This document shows positions 51,586-61,379 of a DNA stretch of 64,000 nucleotides, one piece after another. Positions within the stretch are counted from its first letter, which is position 1. The number at the start of each line of letters is the position of its first letter. The stretch is taken from assembly GCA_905221455.1 (NCBI GenBank), contig CAJNDF010000001.1:248001-312000 (forward strand), given 5' to 3'. The notes under the pieces are model-generated. The model was not told the DNA's origin. It did no database searches and worked only from the letters and a program-made list of their open reading frames with translations. The stretch comes from a bacterium. GTDB lineage: Bacteria; Bacillota; Bacilli; Lactobacillales; Streptococcaceae. Both the position numbers and the translations under genes were made by a program.

Positions 51586-52611
51586 TTAGTTAAAGTAATG
51601 AAGTCCCATTGCTTCTTTAACCTCAGATAGGGTTTGACCTGCAACTTCTCGCGCTCTTTCACTACCTTTTTGAAGCATATTATAAACTTCTCCCATATCC
51701 TTAGCAAATTCGATACGGCGCTCACGAATAGGACCAAGTTCACGTTCTAATATTTCAAGTAGATAACGCTTGGTCTTCACATCACCAAGACCACCTCGTT
51801 GATAATGTTCTTTCATGTCAGCAATTTCTTGAGAATCTTCTGGGCGACCAAAAACATCTAGATAATGGAAAACCATATTTCCTTCAATCTTACCTGGATC
51901 CTCAACGCGAATATGATCTGGATCTGTATACATACTCATTACTTTTTTACGCAAAGTATCCGCATCATCAGCTAAATAAATACCGTTATTAAGTGATTTA
52001 GACATTTTAGCATTTCCATCCAAACCAGGCAAACGCCCTGCTCTCTCATTTTCTGGATAAATACCTTCTGGTTCCACCAAGACATCACAGTTATATGCAT
52101 TGTTAAAAGAACGAACAATTTCACGAGTCTGCTCAATCATTGGTTTCTGATCTGTCCCAACAGGAACATAATTAGCCTTGAAAGCTGTGATGTCAGCTGC
52201 TTGAGCGATTGGATAGACTAAGAATCCTGTCGGAATACTTTCTCCAAATCCCTTTTGAGCAATCTCTGTCTTGACAGTTGGATTTCGCTCCAGACGTGCT
52301 AATGAAACCAGATTCATATAGTACATAGATAGTTCAGCCAGCTCTGGAATCTGGCTTTGAATAAAGATAGTCGATTTACTTGGGTCCAATCCAACTGCAA
52401 GGTAATCCAAAGCCACATTTCCAATAGACTCTACAATGGTTTGAGGATCTTTGGCATGATCTGTCAAGGCTTGTTGGTCAGCCAAGAACACAAACATGTC
52501 ATACTTATCCTCTTCCTGTAATAATACTCGATTTTTGAGACTTCCAACATAATGTCCAATATGCAATTTTCCTGTTGGACGGTCTCCTGTTAAAATAATG
52601 GGTTTAGTCAT
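51586..52611 (-). CDS. trpS: Tryptophanyl-tRNA synthetase
   Basis: Class I synthetase of 341 residues. The HIGH motif appears as HIGHYVGS near 17 and the KMSKS loop as KMSKS near 205. [12 protein letters not shown] is the standard nucleotide-binding start. The upstream region (52612-52660) has an extended -10, TGCTATAAT, and AAGGAG, but I see no T-box leader. Confidence 0.98.
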   Translation of the reverse strand: MTKPIILTGDRPTGKLHIGHYVGSLKNRVLLQEEDKYDMFVFLADQQALTDHAKDPQTIVESIGNVALDYLAVGLDPSKSTIFIQSQIPELAELSMYYMNLVSLARLERNPTVKTEIAQKGFGESIPTGFLVYPIAQAADITAFKANYVPVGTDQKPMIEQTREIVRSFNNAYNCDVLVEPEGIYPENERAGRLPGLDGNAKMSKSLNNGIYLADDADTLRKKVMSMYTDPDHIRVEDPGKIEGNMVFHYLDVFGRPEDSQEIADMKEHYQRGGLGDVKTKRYLLEILERELGPIRERRIEFAKDMGEVYNMLQKGSERAREVAGQTLSEVKEAMGLHYFN

Positions 52612-52758
52612 TTTGTTCTCCTTCGATATAGTCCCTTCAATTATAGCATTTTTTTAATGAAATAACCGCAATTTATCAAAATAAATCAGCCTTGCTATTC
52701 ACGGTTTTGTGTAAAGTATGCTGTAAATATAATTTACATAAAATTGACAGATAAAAAT

Positions 52759-52787
52759 TTGAATATTTCCGTATTTTCTAGTAGAAT
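52759..52787 (+). promoter_or_regulatory. Promoter of the ABC-F gene
   Basis: TTGAAT (52759-52764), 17-base spacer, TAGAAT (52782-52787); AGGAG at 52805-52809 serves the TTG start at 52817. Confidence 0.7.
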
Positions 52788-52816
52788 AAATGTATTACAC
52801 ATATAGGAGAAAAACA

Positions 52817-54439
52817 TTGCTTACAGTATCTGATGTTTCACTGCGTTTTAGTGATCGCAAACTTTTTGATGATGTCAATATCAAATTTACAGAAGGAAAT
52901 ACCTATGGATTAATCGGTGCTAATGGTGCCGGAAAATCAACCTTTTTAAAAATTTTAGCTGGAGATATCGAACCCACTACTGGTCACATCTCTCTTGGTC
53001 CAGATGAACGTCTCTCTGTTCTTCGTCAAAATCACTTTGACTATGAAGATGAACGTGCTATTGATGTCGTTATCATGGGAAATGAAAAACTTTATAGCAT
53101 CATGAAGGAAAAAGATACTATCTACATGAAGGAGGATTTCTCAGATGAGGACGGAGTCCGTGCTGCCGAACTTGAAGGAGAGTTTGCCGAGCTTGGAGGT
53201 TGGGAAGCAGAGAGTGAAGCCTCTCAACTACTTCAAAACCTAAATATCCCAGAAGAGTTGCACTACCAAAATATGAGTGAATTGGCCAACGGTGAGAAAG
53301 TAAAGGTTCTCCTTGCTAAAGCACTTTTTGGTAAACCAGATGTTCTTCTCTTGGACGAGCCTACTAACGGTTTGGATATCCAATCTATTACTTGGCTAGA
53401 AGACTTCTTGATTGACTTTGATAACACAGTTATCGTAGTATCCCATGACCGTCACTTCTTAAACAAAGTATGTACTCACATGGCCGACCTTGACTTTGGA
53501 AAAATCAAACTCTATGTCGGAAACTATGACTTCTGGAAGGAATCTTCTGAACTCGCTGCTAAATTGCTAGCAGACCGTAATGCCAAAGCAGAAGAAAAAA
53601 TTAAGCAATTGCAAGAATTCGTTGCTCGTTTCTCTGCCAATGCTTCTAAATCAAGACAAGCAACCTCACGTAAGAAAATGCTTGACAAGATTGAGCTAGA
53701 AGAGATTGTGCCATCTAGTCGTAAATATCCATTTATTAACTTTAAAGCAGAACGTGAGATCGGTAATGATCTCTTGACAGTAGAAAATCTAACTGTAAAG
53801 ATTGATGGTGAAACTATTTTAGATAATATCAGCTTTATCTTGCGTCCAGGTGATAAGACAGCTCTTATTGGACAAAATGATATCCAAACGACTGCATTAA
53901 TTCGTGCAATCATGGGAGATATTGACTATGAAGGAACTGTCAAGTGGGGAGTTACAACTAGTCAATCTTACCTGCCAAAAGATAACTCAGCTGATTTTGC
54001 AGGGGGAGAATCAATCCTTGACTGGTTGCGTCAATTCGCAAGTAAAGAAGAAGATGACAATACTTTCCTACGCGGTTTCCTTGGTCGTATGCTCTTCTCT
54101 GGAGATGAGGTTAACAAACCTGTCAACGTCTTGTCAGGGGGAGAAAAAGTCCGTGTCATGCTTTCAAAACTCATGCTCTTGAAATCAAATGTCCTTGTCC
54201 TCGATGATCCAACCAATCACTTGGACTTGGAATCTATCTCAAGCTTGAATGATGGATTGAAAAACTTTAAAGAATCAATCATCTTTGCCAGTCATGACCA
54301 CGAGTTTATTCAAACTTTGGCTAACCATATCATTGTCTTGTCTAAAAATGGCGTCATCGATCGTATTGATGAAACCTACGATGAATTCCTAGAAAATGCA
54401 GAAGTACAAGCAAAAGTTAAAGAACTTTGGAAAGACTAA
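52817..54439 (+). CDS. ABC-F family ATPase (ribosome-associated type)
   Basis: Soluble protein of 540 residues with two ABC domains and no membrane segment. The first has Walker A GANGAGKST, signature LANGEKVKV and Walker B VLLLDEPTNGLD. The second has a degenerate Walker A, IGQNDIQTTAL, with signature LSGGEKVRV and Walker B VLVLDDPTNHLD. The P-site-type linker (about 245-320, basic: ASKSRQATSRKKM) lies between. This is EttA/YbiT-like, acting on ribosomes. The start is TTG at 52817, which has AGGAG at the right distance; the upstream ATG reading overlaps the promoter. Confidence 0.9.
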   Translation: MLTVSDVSLRFSDRKLFDDVNIKFTEGNTYGLIGANGAGKSTFLKILAGDIEPTTGHISLGPDERLSVLRQNHFDYEDERAIDVVIMGNEKLYSIMKEKDTIYMKEDFSDEDGVRAAELEGEFAELGGWEAESEASQLLQNLNIPEELHYQNMSELANGEKVKVLLAKALFGKPDVLLLDEPTNGLDIQSITWLEDFLIDFDNTVIVVSHDRHFLNKVCTHMADLDFGKIKLYVGNYDFWKESSELAAKLLADRNAKAEEKIKQLQEFVARFSANASKSRQATSRKKMLDKIELEEIVPSSRKYPFINFKAEREIGNDLLTVENLTVKIDGETILDNISFILRPGDKTALIGQNDIQTTALIRAIMGDIDYEGTVKWGVTTSQSYLPKDNSADFAGGESILDWLRQFASKEEDDNTFLRGFLGRMLFSGDEVNKPVNVLSGGEKVRVMLSKLMLLKSNVLVLDDPTNHLDLESISSLNDGLKNFKESIIFASHDHEFIQTLANHIIVLSKNGVIDRIDETYDEFLENAEVQAKVKELWKD

Positions 54440-54448
54440 TAAAACTTC

Positions 54449-54484
54449 AAAACTCAGTTGGGTTAGCCAGCTGAGTTTTCTAAC
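54449..54484 (+). terminator. Terminator after the ABC-F gene
   Basis: AAAACTCAG (54449-54457) pairs with CTGAGTTTT (54471-54479), ending in TTTTC. Confidence 0.8.
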
Positions 54485-54499
54485 ATTTTATAAGGTAAC

Positions 54500-57043
54500 A
54501 TGAAATTATTTTTTAAAACATATTGGACCTATTTTGTTTCTTTCATCATTCCTGTATTGATTATGGCAGGAGTATACCTATCTCAAGGTATCTACTGGAA
54601 TAGTGACATCTCTCCTTTATTAGGAGATGGCTTTCATCAATACGTTATTTTTGATATAGCTCTAAGAAATATCCTACATGGAAACGGTAGTTTGTTTTAC
54701 ACCTTTACAAGTGGCCTCGGATTGAATTTCTATGCCCTATCTAGTTATTACTTGGGTAGTTTCCTTTCACCACTAGTTTACTTTTTTGATCTAACTAATA
54801 TGCCAGATGCTGTCTATCTGACAACTCTCTTAAAATTTGGATTGATTGGACTGTCAACTTACTTTAGTTTAAATAAATTATTTCAATCGATTCCTAAACC
54901 TTTAAAACTAGCTTTATCCACTTCCTATGCTCTGATGAGTTTCACTGTCAGTCAATTAGAGATAAAAAACTGGCTGGATGTTTTTATCTTGATTCCTTTA
55001 ATTATAACTGGTTTACACCTACTTATAACTGAAAAGAAATTCCTATTATACTTTACAAGTCTGTCAATCTTATTTATCCAAAACTATTATTTTGGCTATA
55101 TGACAGCATTGTTTCTTATTTTCTGGTATCTCTGCCAAATTTCTTGGGACTTTAAAACTCGAAAATCATCTTTTCTTGATTTCATAATCACCTCCGTTTT
55201 AGCTGGTATGGCTAGTTTGATTATGACTCTTCCAACTCTGTTTGATTTACAGACACATGGGGAAAAATTGACTGAAGTTACAAAGTTTCAAACTGAAAGT
55301 AGCTGGTATCTTGATCTCTTTGCTAAGCAATTCATTGGTTCCTTTGACACAACAAAGTATGGGGCTATCCCAATGATTTTTGTTGGACTACTTCCCTTTA
55401 TTTTGACCATTATATTTTTTACGCTGAAATCTATTAAGTTTCACGTAAAACTTATCTATGCAATCTTCTTTACATTTCTAATTGCAAGCTTTTATATTGA
55501 AACTCTTGATTTATTTTGGCAAGGCATGCATACTCCAAATATGTTTTTACATCGCTATGCTTGGATTTTCTCTACCTTGTTAATTTACACAGCAGCGGAA
55601 GTCTTAAATCGTCTGAGAGAAATTAAAATCTGGAACTTTTTAGTTTCGCTTTTTCTTGTAGTAACAGGATTTTTAGCTACCATCTATCTAAAATCACATT
55701 ATTCTTTTTTAACAGATTTGAATATTCTGCTTACTCTTGAATTTTTGGTTGTCTATTCGCTTTTACTCCTTGCAATTATCAAAAAGTTTATCTCTGTAAA
55801 TCTATTTGCCATTCTAATCTCTTTATTTATAATGGTTGAAATGAGTTTAAATGCTTCATCTCAAATAGACGGAATTGCTAAGGAATGGGGATTTGCTTCT
55901 CGAAGTACATATAGTAGAGATATCCCAGCTATGGAATCTTTCTCAACATATATTGGGAATTCATTTACTCGTACTGAGAAACTAGAGACTCAGACAGGAA
56001 ATGATAGTATGAAATTTAACTACAATGGAATCTCTCAATTTTCATCTGTTCGAAATCGTTCAGCAAGCTCTACTTTAGATAAACTTGGTTTTAAATCCTC
56101 TGGGACTAATCTCAATCTACGTTATGCCAATAATAGTATTTTGGCTGATAGTTTATTTGGTATCCAGTACAATATCTCAGACAGTCCTATTGATAAGTAT
56201 GGTTTCCAAGATGTATATCAAAAAGATAATCTTACTCTATATGAAAATCAGTTCTCTCTTCCAATTTCCTTTGCTAGTCAATCTGTTTACAATGATGTCA
56301 AGTTCAATGAACATACCTTGGATAATCAGGCCTCGTTTTTAAATCAACTTGCTGACGTCAATTTTGATTATTTTTCTCCAATCCCCTATGAAAAAACAGA
56401 AAATACTGATGATTTGATTAGTGTTACAAGTTCTTCAAATGAGGATGCAGAAATCCAGTATCAAATTGAAGTGCCAGAAAACAGTCAAGTTTATCTTTCT
56501 TTCACAAACCTTCACTTTTCTAATGACAAACAAAAAAAGGTTGACATCCTTGTAAATGGGGAAAAGAAAACTTTTACAACTGATAATGTCTTCTCCTTCT
56601 TTAATCTAGGATATACTAAAGAGAAAAAAACTTTCAATATTAATGTTAGTTTCCCTGGAAATTCACAAGTATCATTTGAATCTCCTACCTTCTATCGTTT
56701 AGATATCAACACTTTCACCGAGGCAATTCAAAAAATTAAAGAACAACCTGTCACAGTATCAACTTCTAAAAATAAGGTCTTTGCTACATATGATGTCAAA
56801 CAAGATACATCCATTTTCTTCACCATTCCTTATGACAAAGGCTGGTCTGCCTACCAAGATGATAAGAAAATAGAAATTAAACAAGCTCAAACTGGCTTTA
56901 TGAAAGTTGATGTTCCTAAGGGGAAAGGAACTATTACACTTTCCTTCATTCCCAATGGTTTTATTACTGGAGCAATCTGTTCCTTTACTTCTCTTTTACT
57001 ATTTGGAATCTATAATCACAAACGAAAGTTATCTAAGACATAA
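54500..57043 (+). CDS. YfhO-family polytopic membrane protein
   Basis: An 847-residue GT-C-like membrane protein. The first 450 residues have about twelve hydrophobic helices, and the luminal loop near the N-terminus carries the acidic DGFHQ that fits the GT-C active-site region. The remainder is a large extracellular region with beta-rich segments, closed by one C-terminal helix (about 815-840) and a basic tail. YfhO of Bacillus glycosylates lipoteichoic acid, so transfer of a sugar to a wall or lipid polymer is plausible here. The start at 54500 is preceded by AAGG. Confidence 0.85.
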   Translation: MKLFFKTYWTYFVSFIIPVLIMAGVYLSQGIYWNSDISPLLGDGFHQYVIFDIALRNILHGNGSLFYTFTSGLGLNFYALSSYYLGSFLSPLVYFFDLTNMPDAVYLTTLLKFGLIGLSTYFSLNKLFQSIPKPLKLALSTSYALMSFTVSQLEIKNWLDVFILIPLIITGLHLLITEKKFLLYFTSLSILFIQNYYFGYMTALFLIFWYLCQISWDFKTRKSSFLDFIITSVLAGMASLIMTLPTLFDLQTHGEKLTEVTKFQTESSWYLDLFAKQFIGSFDTTKYGAIPMIFVGLLPFILTIIFFTLKSIKFHVKLIYAIFFTFLIASFYIETLDLFWQGMHTPNMFLHRYAWIFSTLLIYTAAEVLNRLREIKIWNFLVSLFLVVTGFLATIYLKSHYSFLTDLNILLTLEFLVVYSLLLLAIIKKFISVNLFAILISLFIMVEMSLNASSQIDGIAKEWGFASRSTYSRDIPAMESFSTYIGNSFTRTEKLETQTGNDSMKFNYNGISQFSSVRNRSASSTLDKLGFKSSGTNLNLRYANNSILADSLFGIQYNISDSPIDKYGFQDVYQKDNLTLYENQFSLPISFASQSVYNDVKFNEHTLDNQASFLNQLADVNFDYFSPIPYEKTENTDDLISVTSSSNEDAEIQYQIEVPENSQVYLSFTNLHFSNDKQKKVDILVNGEKKTFTTDNVFSFFNLGYTKEKKTFNINVSFPGNSQVSFESPTFYRLDINTFTEAIQKIKEQPVTVSTSKNKVFATYDVKQDTSIFFTIPYDKGWSAYQDDKKIEIKQAQTGFMKVDVPKGKGTITLSFIPNGFITGAICSFTSLLLFGIYNHKRKLSKT

Positions 57044-57073
57044 AAAATCGACCAGTTAATCGGTCGATTTTTT
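57042..57073. terminator. Bidirectional terminator between the YfhO and YhgE/Pip genes
   Basis: AAAAAATCGACC, loop AGTTAATC, GGTCGATTTTTT: a 12-pair perfect stem that contains both flanking gene ends. Confidence 0.88.
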
Positions 57074-59714
57074 AATCTTCTTCCATTTTCTTAGGTTGAT
57101 AGGCTAGCATACCTAAACCAGTAAATAGAGCTAGTATGACAGCTAGGAAAATGACTTGATGTTGAATATTTCCTGTCATAGAGATTGTTTGTCGTAATCC
57201 AGAAACTGAGTAACTCATTGGTAACCAGGGATTAATAGCTCTAAAGAAATCATTTGTCAAGGCCAGTGGATAAGTACCGGCACTTGATGCCAACTGTAAT
57301 AAAAGCAAGATAAGAGAGAAGAAAGCTCCTATACGGCTATTCCATGTTGTTAAAGCAGTCACCATGGACATGAATGCTAAACTTGTTAGGATAATGAGAA
57401 TAAATGTTCTCAATTCATGATTAGCAGTTAGACCAATAAGATGAACGCCACCATAGACTAAGACAGCGGCTAAAACAGCTATAACTCCATTTATCTCAAA
57501 GCGAGATTTGAACCAAGCCCAGCGAGTTTCAGGATGACGACCTGAAGGTAATTTAGCAAAAATCATATTTGTTGATAATGCAGCTACAAAGAGAGCGACT
57601 GATATCATATAAGGAGCCATAGCAATCCCATTTACAGGAACTTGATCATTGTCTGTTTTGGAAAGATTGAGTGGATTTGACAAAATCTCTGCATTTTTAG
57701 ATTCTGTTGATGCTGATTTGAGTTGATCACTAGCATTACTTAGTCCTCGTCCTAAAGAAGCAACTCCTGTCTGTAAATCTTCCAATCCAGAAGTTAACTT
57801 TGTTCCACCTTCTGCAAGTTTCCCAGCTCCATCTGCCAATTTATTGGCTCCATTCTCTAATTGAGAAGCACCTGAAAGTAACTGACTGGATTTGTCTGCT
57901 AATTGCCCAGATCCTGATTGTAATTTATCAACTCCTGCCATTAATTCTTGACTCTTTTGATTCAATTGATTGGACCCAGTTGATAATTTTTCAATACCAG
58001 ATACTAATTCTGGAGTTTTTTCAGCTAATTGACCAACTCCTGCTGTCAAGCTAGAAGATTTTTGTGTCAAGGTGTTTGAGCCTGAAACTAGTTGATTCAA
58101 ACTACCTGTCAAGGTAGAATTTTTTTCACTTAGTTGATTTGCGCCCTGAGAAACTTTATCAACACCTGTAGTATATGCCTTTACACCTGATGCAATCGAC
58201 TGACTGGCAGGAACTAATTTACTCGTCACTGCTCCCTGTATTTCTGTTAATCCACTTGACAATCCTGTCAAAGAAGTAGAAGCAATAGGTAATACTTGAT
58301 TAGCTTGATTTTTTAACGTCGAAAGATTTGAAGATTGATTTTGTAAGTTTTCTAAACTTCCCTGTAAACCTTGTACTAAAGCTATAATTGACTGAGCCGA
58401 TTGAATACTATCAGTCGAATTTTGAGATACAGAAGCACTTATCTCAGCTTGTTGCTCACTTGTCAATGATTGATAAGCTGCTGTTGATTGAATATTTGCT
58501 AATGTAGTTGCTTTTTCAGACTGAGCACTTGCTAACATTTGATTAGAAAGAGAAACTATACTTGATAAAACAGAAGACAATTGTTTTGTATCTCCAACAT
58601 CAATATTTTGAATAGCTTGATTTAACTGATTCAGACCAGAAGATAATTGATTAATTTGATCTTTTTGCCCAGACGAAGCATCTAACTTACTAGAAAGTTG
58701 TTGAATCCCTTCACTTAATTGCTCCACCCCCATTCGAAGTGTAGCTGATTGATTAGATAACTGATTCGCACCTGTTGCAAGATTTCCCACTCCATTTGTA
58801 TAGGCACTAACACCAGATGAAAATTGATTAAGACCAGTATTGAGCTGAGAAACACCGCCAGTATAGGCCTCTACACCAGTATATAACTGATTGATTCCTC
58901 CTACTAATTCAGGACTTTTAGAAGCTAATTGACCTAATCCGCTATCTAATTTACTTACTGCACCAGTATATGTAACTAAACCACTATTAAAAGTCCCTAA
59001 GCCAAGATGAAGTTGTTCAACACCAGAAACATAAGCAGATAATCCTTTGGTAAACTGCTCCGTTCCATTTGAAAATGTTAAACTTGAATCTGCTAAAGAG
59101 TGTAGGTTAGCAGTCAATGTTTGACTTCCTGTCACTAACTGATTCGCTCCATCAGTTAATTTTTCACTACCAGAAGCTGCTTGACTCATACCATCCTTTA
59201 ATTCGATCATCTTGCTAAATAAAGCTTTAGTATAGGTCTCAGTTACATTTGTAGACACATTCTGCTTCAATTGTGTCATCGCAGAATCGCTCATCTTGCT
59301 AGCAATAAAACTATGACCACTTGAAGTCTGATAATTGATTTGCATTTGCTCTGGATGATCCGTTAAAATCGAAGTTGCTTTTTCAGATAAATCACTTGGT
59401 AAAGTCACTACCATATAGTAATCGCCATCTTCCAATCCCTTCTTTCCTTCCTCTTCATCTACGAAATGAAAATCTAAGGTTTTATTTTCTTTTAAATTGG
59501 ACACCATGTCTTTTCCTATTGCCATAGTATTACCATTATAGGAAGCCTCTTTATCATTATTGACAACTGCCACAGGTAAGTCAGACAATTGCCCATATGG
59601 ATCCCACATTGATGACAAAAATATGATATTGTACAGAGCTGGAATAATAGAAATCCCTATCATGACAATAATAAAGGTTGGTTTTTTAAAAATTGCTTTC
59701 CATTCTTTAAACAT
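57072..59714 (-). CDS. YhgE/Pip-family membrane protein with long heptad-type repeat region
   Basis: An 880-residue protein of the ABC-2/YhgE-Pip type. One N-terminal helix (about 12-32) is followed by a conserved start domain (SDLPVAVVNNDKEASYNG), a large extracellular region with many repeats of the form QLxxGxxxLxxG (about 190-690: GANQLVTGSQTLT, GVSQLNTGLNQFSSG), and five C-terminal helices (about 715-870). Relatives serve as phage-infection receptors and in WXG-type secretion; the role here is unknown. The start at 59714 has AAAGGAG upstream. A divergent TetR gene probably controls it. Confidence 0.88.
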   Translation of the reverse strand: MFKEWKAIFKKPTFIIVMIGISIIPALYNIIFLSSMWDPYGQLSDLPVAVVNNDKEASYNGNTMAIGKDMVSNLKENKTLDFHFVDEEEGKKGLEDGDYYMVVTLPSDLSEKATSILTDHPEQMQINYQTSSGHSFIASKMSDSAMTQLKQNVSTNVTETYTKALFSKMIELKDGMSQAASGSEKLTDGANQLVTGSQTLTANLHSLADSSLTFSNGTEQFTKGLSAYVSGVEQLHLGLGTFNSGLVTYTGAVSKLDSGLGQLASKSPELVGGINQLYTGVEAYTGGVSQLNTGLNQFSSGVSAYTNGVGNLATGANQLSNQSATLRMGVEQLSEGIQQLSSKLDASSGQKDQINQLSSGLNQLNQAIQNIDVGDTKQLSSVLSSIVSLSNQMLASAQSEKATTLANIQSTAAYQSLTSEQQAEISASVSQNSTDSIQSAQSIIALVQGLQGSLENLQNQSSNLSTLKNQANQVLPIASTSLTGLSSGLTEIQGAVTSKLVPASQSIASGVKAYTTGVDKVSQGANQLSEKNSTLTGSLNQLVSGSNTLTQKSSSLTAGVGQLAEKTPELVSGIEKLSTGSNQLNQKSQELMAGVDKLQSGSGQLADKSSQLLSGASQLENGANKLADGAGKLAEGGTKLTSGLEDLQTGVASLGRGLSNASDQLKSASTESKNAEILSNPLNLSKTDNDQVPVNGIAMAPYMISVALFVAALSTNMIFAKLPSGRHPETRWAWFKSRFEINGVIAVLAAVLVYGGVHLIGLTANHELRTFILIILTSLAFMSMVTALTTWNSRIGAFFSLILLLLQLASSAGTYPLALTNDFFRAINPWLPMSYSVSGLRQTISMTGNIQHQVIFLAVILALFTGLGMLAYQPKKMEED

Positions 59715-59737
59715 ATCTTCTCCTTTTTTAAACATAT

Positions 59738-59821
59738 TGTCTAAAATTTTGATATAATAGATTATACATTAAAAAATCTAAATTACAAGATAAAAAATTC
59801 ATTTTTAGACAGATAGTCTAA
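59738..59821. promoter_or_regulatory. Divergent promoter and TetR-type operator
   Basis: The 17-base dyad TTAGAC-AGATA-GTCTAA (59805-59821) and an inverted copy of its TTTTAGACA half as TGTCTAAAA (59738-59746) flank the promoters: TATAAT at 59753-59758 (plus, tetR) and at 59761-59766 (minus, YhgE/Pip gene). The TetR protein probably binds here. Confidence 0.7.
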
Positions 59822-59841
59822 TTTGTTTACAAGGAGGAAAT

Positions 59842-60384
59842 ATGCAAGAAAGTAACAAACGCTTAAAAACAAAGCGAACTATTGAAAATGCTATGGTACA
59901 ACTACTGATGGAACAACCATTTGATCAAATTTCTACTGTCAAGTTAGCAGACAAAGCCGGAATTAGTCGTTCCAGCTTCTATACTCACTATAAGGATAAG
60001 TATGATATGATTGAGCACTATCAAAGCAAGCTATTCCATACATTTGAATATATTTTTCAAAAACATGCTCATCACAAAAGAGATGCTATTTTAGAAGTAT
60101 TTGAATATCTAGAATCAGAACCACTTCTGGCTGTCCTTCTTTCTGAAAATGGGACTAAAGAAATCCAAAATTTCTTACGAAATAAACTTCATATCATGCT
60201 CAGTACGGATTTACAAAAGCAATTTATGCAACTGAATCTAAATACCACTGAATTAGAATATAGTAGCATCTATCTAACTCATGCACTTTTTGGTGTCTGT
60301 CAAACTTGGATTGCACATGGAAAAAAAGAAAGTCCTCAAGAAATAACAGACTTCCTTATGAAGATGCTTGGTGATACAAATTGA
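59842..60384 (+). CDS. TetR/AcrR-family regulator
   Basis: A 180-residue repressor. Its N-terminal HTH domain (about 8-58) reads RTIENAMVQLLMEQPFDQISTVKLADKAGISRSSFYTHYKDKYDMI; the rest is a helical ligand domain. AAGGAGG eight bases before the ATG is strong. It is divergent from the YhgE/Pip gene with two inverted operator half-sites between, so it most likely represses that gene and itself. The inducer is unknown. Confidence 0.9.
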   Translation: MQESNKRLKTKRTIENAMVQLLMEQPFDQISTVKLADKAGISRSSFYTHYKDKYDMIEHYQSKLFHTFEYIFQKHAHHKRDAILEVFEYLESEPLLAVLLSENGTKEIQNFLRNKLHIMLSTDLQKQFMQLNLNTTELEYSSIYLTHALFGVCQTWIAHGKKESPQEITDFLMKMLGDTN

Positions 60385-60389
60385 TACAA

Positions 60390-60417
60390 AAAAGGGAACA
60401 ACACTATGTTCCCTTTT
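60390..60417 (+). terminator. Terminator of tetR
   Basis: AAAAGGGAACA (60390-60400) pairs perfectly with TGTTCCCTTTT (60407-60417). It lies just before tRNA-Asn, and may also act on the tRNA transcript from the other strand. Confidence 0.85.
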
Positions 60418-60424
60418 ATCTATA

Positions 60425-60498
60425 CTCCGCCAGTAGGACTCGAACCTACGACATCATGATTAACAGTCATGCGCTACTACCAACTGAGCTATGGCGGA
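60425..60498 (-). tRNA. tRNA-Asn (anticodon GTT)
   Basis: 74 bases on the minus strand. Acceptor TCCGCCA pairs with TGGCGGA, discriminator G; D-arm GCTCAGTTGGTAGTAGC; anticodon loop CTGTTAA; T-arm GTAGGTTCGAGTCCTAC. CCA is not encoded. Confidence 0.97.
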
Positions 60499-60503
60499 TA
60501 AAA

Positions 60504-60575
60504 TAGTCCGTACGGGATTCGAACCCGTGTTACCGCCGTGAAAAGGCGGTGTCTTAACCCCTTGACCAACGGACC
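60504..60575 (-). tRNA. tRNA-Glu (anticodon TTC)
   Basis: 72 bases on the minus strand. Acceptor GGTCCGT pairs with ACGGACT (one G-U); anticodon loop TTTTCAC in stem CCGCC/GGCGG; T-arm ACGGGTTCGAATCCCGT; discriminator A. Five bases upstream of tRNA-Asn, so co-transcribed. Confidence 0.97.
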
Positions 60576-60626
60576 TTCTATCTGTAGCAGATATAACCAT
60601 TATATCAATTTCTTACTAATTGTCAA

Positions 60627-61379
60627 TCACTTTTGAGATTTTTTCTCTAAAATATCTTTTAACTTTCTAATTTTTAACCTTGAAATAGGACAGCGATGAT
60701 CTTCATAGAAAACAACTTCTAGATTCTTTCGGTCAATTTCTCTGATATTGCCTATATTTACCAAAAATGACTTATGAGGAGAATAAAATCGCTGGGTATG
60801 TTTATCCTTTTCCTGAATATCTGTCATGGTACCGTAAAACTCTTTGGCAAAATTCTTACCAATAATGCGCAATTTATGAGAGACCCCTGTTGTTTCAATA
60901 TACAAAATATCATGGTAAGGGATTTTTAAATCATTTCCCTTGTAATTATAGTCAAAATAATCTACTACATCTTCATTTTCAAGTAACATACTCTTCGTGT
61001 AGAAGATATTTTGCTCAATTCTCTTCTTAAACATCTCATCATTGATATCCTTATCAACAAAATCTAGGGCTGATACCTGATATTTATAGGTCAAAGTCGC
61101 AAACTCTGATCGACTGGTAATAAAGACGATAATAGCGTAAGGATTGTAATGACGAATAAGCTGCGCCACTTCAAATCCCTTTTTCTCAATTCCATGAATA
61201 TCGATATCTAGGAAATAAAGCTGATTTACTTCATCGTTTTCAATGTATTCTTCAAATTCACGGACTTTTCCCGTTGTCTTGTATGATATTGGAATATTCG
61301 ATTCTTTCGAAATTTCATCCAATATTCTTTCTAGTCTCACTTGATGTTCAATAACATCTTCTAAAATTAAAACTTTCAT
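60627..61379 (-). CDS. comE: Competence response regulator ComE
   Basis: Transcription factor that starts competence, 250 residues. The receiver domain (about 1-125) has acidic residues near position 8 and the phospho-acceptor Asp58 in LYFLDIDIHG. The LytTR DNA-binding domain (about 140-245; IPYHDILYIETTGVSHKLRIIG, FYSPHKSFLVNIGNIREIDRKN) binds the 9-base direct repeats upstream of comC. It overlaps comD by four bases in comCDE. Confidence 0.97.
   Translation of the reverse strand: MKVLILEDVIEHQVRLERILDEISKESNIPISYKTTGKVREFEEYIENDEVNQLYFLDIDIHGIEKKGFEVAQLIRHYNPYAIIVFITSRSEFATLTYKYQVSALDFVDKDINDEMFKKRIEQNIFYTKSMLLENEDVVDYFDYNYKGNDLKIPYHDILYIETTGVSHKLRIIGKNFAKEFYGTMTDIQEKDKHTQRFYSPHKSFLVNIGNIREIDRKNLEVVFYEDHRCPISRLKIRKLKDILEKKSQK

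Noticed and set aside
52612..52789. Possible T-box or tryptophan leader upstream of trpS
   Set aside because: The transcript leader to the trpS ATG is short and has no specifier or T-box consensus.
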